9,554 nucleotides of DNA from Bacteroidales bacterium (GTDB lineage Bacteria > Bacteroidota > Bacteroidia > Bacteroidales > JAADGE01). Made by a program: the position numbers and the translations under genes. The notes under the pieces are model-generated. The model saw only the letters and a list, made by a program, of their open reading frames with translations. It was not told the DNA's origin and did not search any database. The stretch lies in assembly GCA_029932445.1 (NCBI GenBank), contig JAOZQB010000113.1:1-9554 (forward strand), read 5' to 3'. Below are positions 7,686-9,554 of the stretch, in pieces (within the stretch, counting starts at the first letter, position 1; the number at the start of each line of letters is the position of its first letter).

Positions 7686-7758
7686 TCGGGGTGAGAAGAC
7701 TTGAACTTCCGACCCCACGCCCCCCAGACGCGTACTCTGCCAACTGAGCTACACCCCG
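7686..7758 (-). tRNA. tRNA-Pro (anticodon GGG)
   Basis: A complete 73-base cloverleaf is visible on the minus strand. The acceptor stem CGGGGTG pairs with CACCCCG, with discriminator A. The D arm is GCTC-AGTTGGCA-GAGT. The anticodon arm is CGCGT-CTGGGGG-GCGTG, and the T arm is GGAAG-TTCAAGT-CTTCT. T33 is followed by GGG, the anticodon for proline CCC/CCU, with G37 as usual for proline tRNAs. The C1-G72 pair is also typical of bacterial tRNA-Pro. The bases after the discriminator are CAG, so the CCA end is not encoded and must be added by the nucleotidyltransferase, which is common in Bacteroidota. Three stems contain G-T wobble pairs (G10-T25, G28-T42 and T31-G39, G49-T65). Confidence 0.95.
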
Positions 7759-7786
7759 AACTTTCTTTTTGCTTTAAAAGCGAATG

Positions 7787-7817
7787 CAAAATTATGAAAT
7801 AATTCATTCCGTACAAA
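7787..7817 (-). promoter_or_regulatory. promoter of tRNA-Pro
   Basis: On the minus strand, TTTG (7817-7814) is followed after 19 bases by TAATTTTG (7794-7787), an exact match to the Bacteroidota -33/-7 pattern. Transcription would start near 7782, about 24 bases before the mature tRNA 5' end. This is the best promoter in the window. Confidence 0.7.
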
Positions 7818-7870
7818 AAATACTTTGTTTTTAATACGAAAAATACATTTGTAATTTTTATCACATCAAA

Positions 7871-7912
7871 TTTGTCAAAAAAAACTTTACTTTGTAAAAT
7901 CAAACTGACAAA
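7871..7912. repeat. nested inverted repeat upstream of trxB
   Basis: The outer arms are TTTGTCA at 7871-7877 and TGACAAA at 7906-7912. Between them lies an inner inverted repeat, TTTAC at 7886-7890 and GTAAA at 7894-7898, separated by TTT. It lies in the 274-base region between the tRNA-Pro start and trxB, about 120 bases before the trxB start. It could be a regulator site or cruciform. Because the region is AT-rich, chance is a real possibility. Confidence 0.3.
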
Positions 7913-7940
7913 ATCGCTTAAAACCAAATACGGTATGTAT

Positions 7941-7974
7941 TTTGAAAGAATAAGACAAAAATATCTTAATTTAG
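7941..7974 (+). promoter_or_regulatory. tentative trxB promoter
   Basis: TTTG at 7941-7944 and TAATTTAG at 7967-7974 are separated by 22 bases. The -7 box has one mismatch to TAnnTTTG and the spacing is slightly long. It would give a leader of about 54 bases. An exact TACATTTG lies further upstream at 7844-7851, but its nearest TTTG is only 16 bases away and the leader would be about 180 bases. Neither is strong. Confidence 0.3.
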
Positions 7975-8032
7975 CGAATAAACACATCAAAACAAACAGA
8001 AAATAAGGATAATAAATATAAAATAAATAATT

Positions 8033-9034
8033 ATGAGTTTTTTTAAAACATTAGACGTAAACGAAAATAATGACAAAAAGTCGGAAGAAATGAAACCGGC
8101 AGAAAATGTCAAATGCTTAATCATAGGCTCCGGTCCTGCCGGCTATACGGCAGCCATTTATGCCGCACGTGCAAATCTTAAACCGGTCGTTATTCAAGGT
8201 ATGGAAGCCGGCGGACAATTAACCACCACTACCGAAGTCGAAAATTTTCCCGGTTATCCGGAAGGCGTTACCGGTCCCGTTATGATGGAAGACCTTAAAG
8301 CACAAGCCGAACGTTTCGGGACAGATGTTCGTTGGGGTGAAGTAACTTCAGTCGATTTCTCGAAAAGACCGTTTAAAGTAATTGTTGACAACAATCAACC
8401 CTTTATTGCCGAAACCGTAATTATTGCTACCGGTGCGACGGCAAAATACCTCGGTTTGGAATCTGAAGAAAAATATAAAGGTTCCGGAGTTTCCGCTTGT
8501 GCCACTTGCGACGGATTTTTCTATAAAGATAAAAAAGTTGCTGTTGTCGGAGGAGGCGATACCGCAGCCGAAGAAGCGTCTTATCTTGCCGGTCTTGCCG
8601 AAAAAGTGTATTTAATTATCCGAAAACCGTTTATGCGTGCTTCAAAAGCCATGATTAGGCGAGTTGAAAATACGCCTAACATTGAAATTCTTTACGAACA
8701 CAACACAAAAGAAGTAACGGGAACAAATGTCGTAACCGGAGCTACTCTTATAAAACGCAAAGGTCAACCCGATGAGGAAGAAGTTAAAATTAAAATTGAC
8801 GGATATTTTGTTGCAATCGGTCACAAACCGAATTCTGATATTTTTAAAGACTTTATTGAAACCGATGAAATCGGTTATATCAAAACTGTTCCCGGAACAT
8901 CAAAAACAAATATTCCCGGCGTTTTTGCTGCCGGAGACATTCAAGATTCAATTTACCGACAAGCCGTTACGGCTGCCGGATCAGGTTGTATGGCTGCATT
9001 AGATGCAGAGCATTTTTTAACAGAACAAGAATAG
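8033..9034 (+). CDS. trxB: thioredoxin-disulfide reductase
   Basis: TrxB is a cytoplasmic flavoenzyme that reduces thioredoxin with NADPH. The first FAD motif is GSGPAG at 32-37, followed by GGQLTTTTEVENFPG. The redox-active pair is C156-A-T-C159 in SACATCDG. The NADPH-binding motif is GGGDTA at 173-178, and the second FAD motif is GVFAAGD at 296-302 with YRQAVTAAGSG at 308-318. The usual HRR NADP-phosphate motif reads IIRKPFMRAS here, so one conserved histidine is replaced. The protein has 333 residues, about 20 more than usual. The extra N-terminus (MSFFKTLDVNENNDKKSEE) is polar and not a signal peptide. An in-frame ATG at 8090 with GGAAG just upstream would give 314 residues, the normal length. 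The AGGA before ATG 8033 is 23 bases away, too far to act as a usual ribosome site. The enzyme call is firm; the start is uncertain. Third codon positions look richer in C and G than in neighbours, consistent with high expression. Confidence 0.96.
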   Translation: MSFFKTLDVNENNDKKSEEMKPAENVKCLIIGSGPAGYTAAIYAARANLKPVVIQGMEAGGQLTTTTEVENFPGYPEGVTGPVMMEDLKAQAERFGTDVRWGEVTSVDFSKRPFKVIVDNNQPFIAETVIIATGATAKYLGLESEEKYKGSGVSACATCDGFFYKDKKVAVVGGGDTAAEEASYLAGLAEKVYLIIRKPFMRASKAMIRRVENTPNIEILYEHNTKEVTGTNVVTGATLIKRKGQPDEEEVKIKIDGYFVAIGHKPNSDIFKDFIETDEIGYIKTVPGTSKTNIPGVFAAGDIQDSIYRQAVTAAGSGCMAALDAEHFLTEQE

Positions 9035-9058
9035 AATTAAAAATAATATAATGAAAAG

Positions 9059-9086
9059 AAAACTGTTTCGTAAGGAGCAGTTTTTT
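9059..9086 (+). terminator. intrinsic terminator after trxB
   Basis: AAAACTGTTTC (9059-9069) pairs with GGAGCAGTTTT (9074-9084) in an 11-bp stem with two G-T pairs, closed by a GTAA (GNRA-type) tetraloop. A run of six T follows the G at 9080. It sits 25 bases after the trxB stop. Confidence 0.85.
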
Positions 9087-9111
9087 GTATTTGAGTTTTT
9101 TTGTATTTTTG
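9084..9111 (+). promoter_or_regulatory. possible promoter of the small lipoprotein gene
   Basis: TATTTTTG at 9104-9111 exactly matches the -7 pattern TAnnTTTG. The nearest TTTG upstream with plausible spacing (9084-9087) is 16 bases away, shorter than usual, and overlaps the trxB terminator T-tract. The predicted start near 9116 leaves a leader of about 18 bases. The segment contains three TTTTGTAT-like words (ending at 9090, 9106 and 9114), so the match may partly reflect a simple repeat. Confidence 0.4.
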
Positions 9112-9133
9112 TATAAGAACTTTTTAAAGATTA

Positions 9134-9502
9134 ATGATGAAATCAATATTTTATTTGTCAGCACTAATTTCAATGTTGTTATTATCGAACTGCAATAAAG
9201 ATAGTTTTGTTTCGGAAGATGAAATCCCGCAATGGTTAAAAGAGAGAATCATTGAAGATGAAGCGATAATTGATTCTGCTCCGAAACTTTTGCCAAACTA
9301 TGGAGCTTGGATAAGATATAAGTATAAAAAAGATTTTTATTTCGAATATGATAATCCTTTAAGTTCTGTTATGTTGGAAGTTTATGACTATGAGGGAGAC
9401 GGATTTGATTTTTATGATGATGCATTGATTAAAGCATATCAAGATGACAAATGTTGCAAAAGATATGTGTGGAAAGCTCCTGAATATCTTGAGTTTAACT
9501 GA
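9134..9502 (+). CDS. small lipoprotein of unknown function
   Basis: The 122-residue product begins with a lipoprotein signal: a short positive start, a hydrophobic stretch and the lipobox LSNC with lipidated Cys20. The mature part is acidic and rich in Tyr, Phe and Asp. It begins with SEDEIPQWLKERIIEDE, followed by an aromatic strand-rich stretch (GAWIRYKYKKDFYFEYDNPL) and an adjacent Cys pair at 107-108. IPQWLKERI followed by a short aromatic domain recalls small lipoproteins of unknown function I have seen in Bacteroidota, but I cannot name a family. It should sit on the inner or outer membrane facing outwards. Two ATG codons lie in tandem at 9134 and 9137; either would work. The gene has its own candidate promoter and follows a terminator, so it is probably not in an operon with trxB. 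Its last eight bases overlap the convergent gene at the window end. Confidence 0.8.
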   Translation: MMKSIFYLSALISMLLLSNCNKDSFVSEDEIPQWLKERIIEDEAIIDSAPKLLPNYGAWIRYKYKKDFYFEYDNPLSSVMLEVYDYEGDGFDFYDDALIKAYQDDKCCKRYVWKAPEYLEFN

Positions 9503-9554
9503 TCACCCCCGAACCGATTAATTCATCATTAAGATAAAATGCAGCAAACTGTCC
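9495..9554 (-). CDS. mnmA: C-terminal end of tRNA-specific 2-thiouridylase MnmA (partial)
   Basis: On the minus strand the last bases of the window read as 19 codons, GQFAAFYLNDELIGSGVIS, followed by TAA at 9497-9495. The pattern GQ-x-A-x-FY, a short acidic turn, then (I/L)G-x-GVI is the end of the C-terminal beta-barrel domain of MnmA, which adds sulfur to the wobble uridine of Lys, Glu and Gln tRNAs in the cytoplasm. The rest of the gene lies beyond the right edge, so the catalytic cysteines and PP-loop cannot be checked. The assignment rests on this short tail alone, but placement at a stop codon fits. The gene converges on the small lipoprotein gene and overlaps its 3' end by eight bases. 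Confidence 0.7.
   Translation of the reverse strand, partial: GQFAAFYLNDELIGSGVIS

Noticed and set aside
7667..7990. Minus-strand open frame of 107 codons
   Set aside because: It runs through the tRNA-Pro gene, its promoter and the terminator; its C-terminal part is the translated tRNA. Not a gene.
8424..9173. Several short open frames (8424-8615 +, 8642-8824 -, 8772-9002 +, 8967-9173 -)
   Set aside because: All overlap trxB or its terminator in other frames and show low-complexity Lys/Leu/Phe-rich translations typical of AT-rich shadows.
1..9554. Mobile elements, CRISPR arrays, toxin-antitoxin or defence genes
   Set aside because: No transposase, integrase, direct-repeat array or defence-type domain is visible. 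The tRNA gene has no integrase or duplicated tRNA end beside it.

Overview
The window looks like chromosomal DNA of a member of the Bacteroidota. The DNA is AT-rich and it carries a SusC/RagA-type TonB-linked outer-membrane protein, a family almost confined to this phylum. Several promoters fit the Bacteroidota pattern (TTTG, about 19-21 bases, TAnnTTTG). The single tRNA gene does not encode its 3' CCA. The sequence does not settle order or genus.

Layout: the left two thirds is read on the minus strand, in the order lysA (6769-5573), an SH3b-NlpC/P60 lipoprotein (5462-4242), a Tat-exported dipeptide epimerase (4245-3118) and a SusC-type transporter (3050 to beyond the left edge). The peptidase and epimerase overlap by 4 bases (ATGA), which suggests translational coupling. 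Together they match the murein-peptide salvage steps known from the ykfB/ykfC type of operon. The NlpC/P60 enzyme would cut after gamma-D-Glu and release L-Ala-D-Glu, and the epimerase would convert that to L-Ala-L-Glu. Here both carry export signals, so the chemistry is predicted to occur outside the cytoplasm. The SusC porin directly downstream may import peptides, but this is inference.

Divergent from lysA, on the plus strand, is a 230-residue protein with aspartokinase-like ACT domains and no kinase domain (6904-7596). The 134-base divergent region holds a good promoter for it, a possible lysA -7 box back to back with it, and five TTGTA/TACAA words arranged as two inverted repeats. Together these look like an operator. 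A hairpin terminator separates this gene from a convergent tRNA-Pro(GGG) gene (7758-7686), which has its own strong promoter.

The right end is read on the plus strand: thioredoxin reductase trxB (8033-9034), a terminator with a GUAA loop, then a small lipoprotein of unknown function (9134-9502). The last 60 bases encode, on the minus strand, the C-terminal end of what is most likely the tRNA 2-thiouridylase MnmA. Its stop codon lies inside the 3' end of the lipoprotein gene.

No insertion sequence, CRISPR array, phage gene or clear sign of gene transfer is visible. No gene-free stretch exceeds 300 bases. The most interesting parts are the exported muropeptide-salvage pair next to SusC, and the ACT protein with its operator-like promoter next to lysA.
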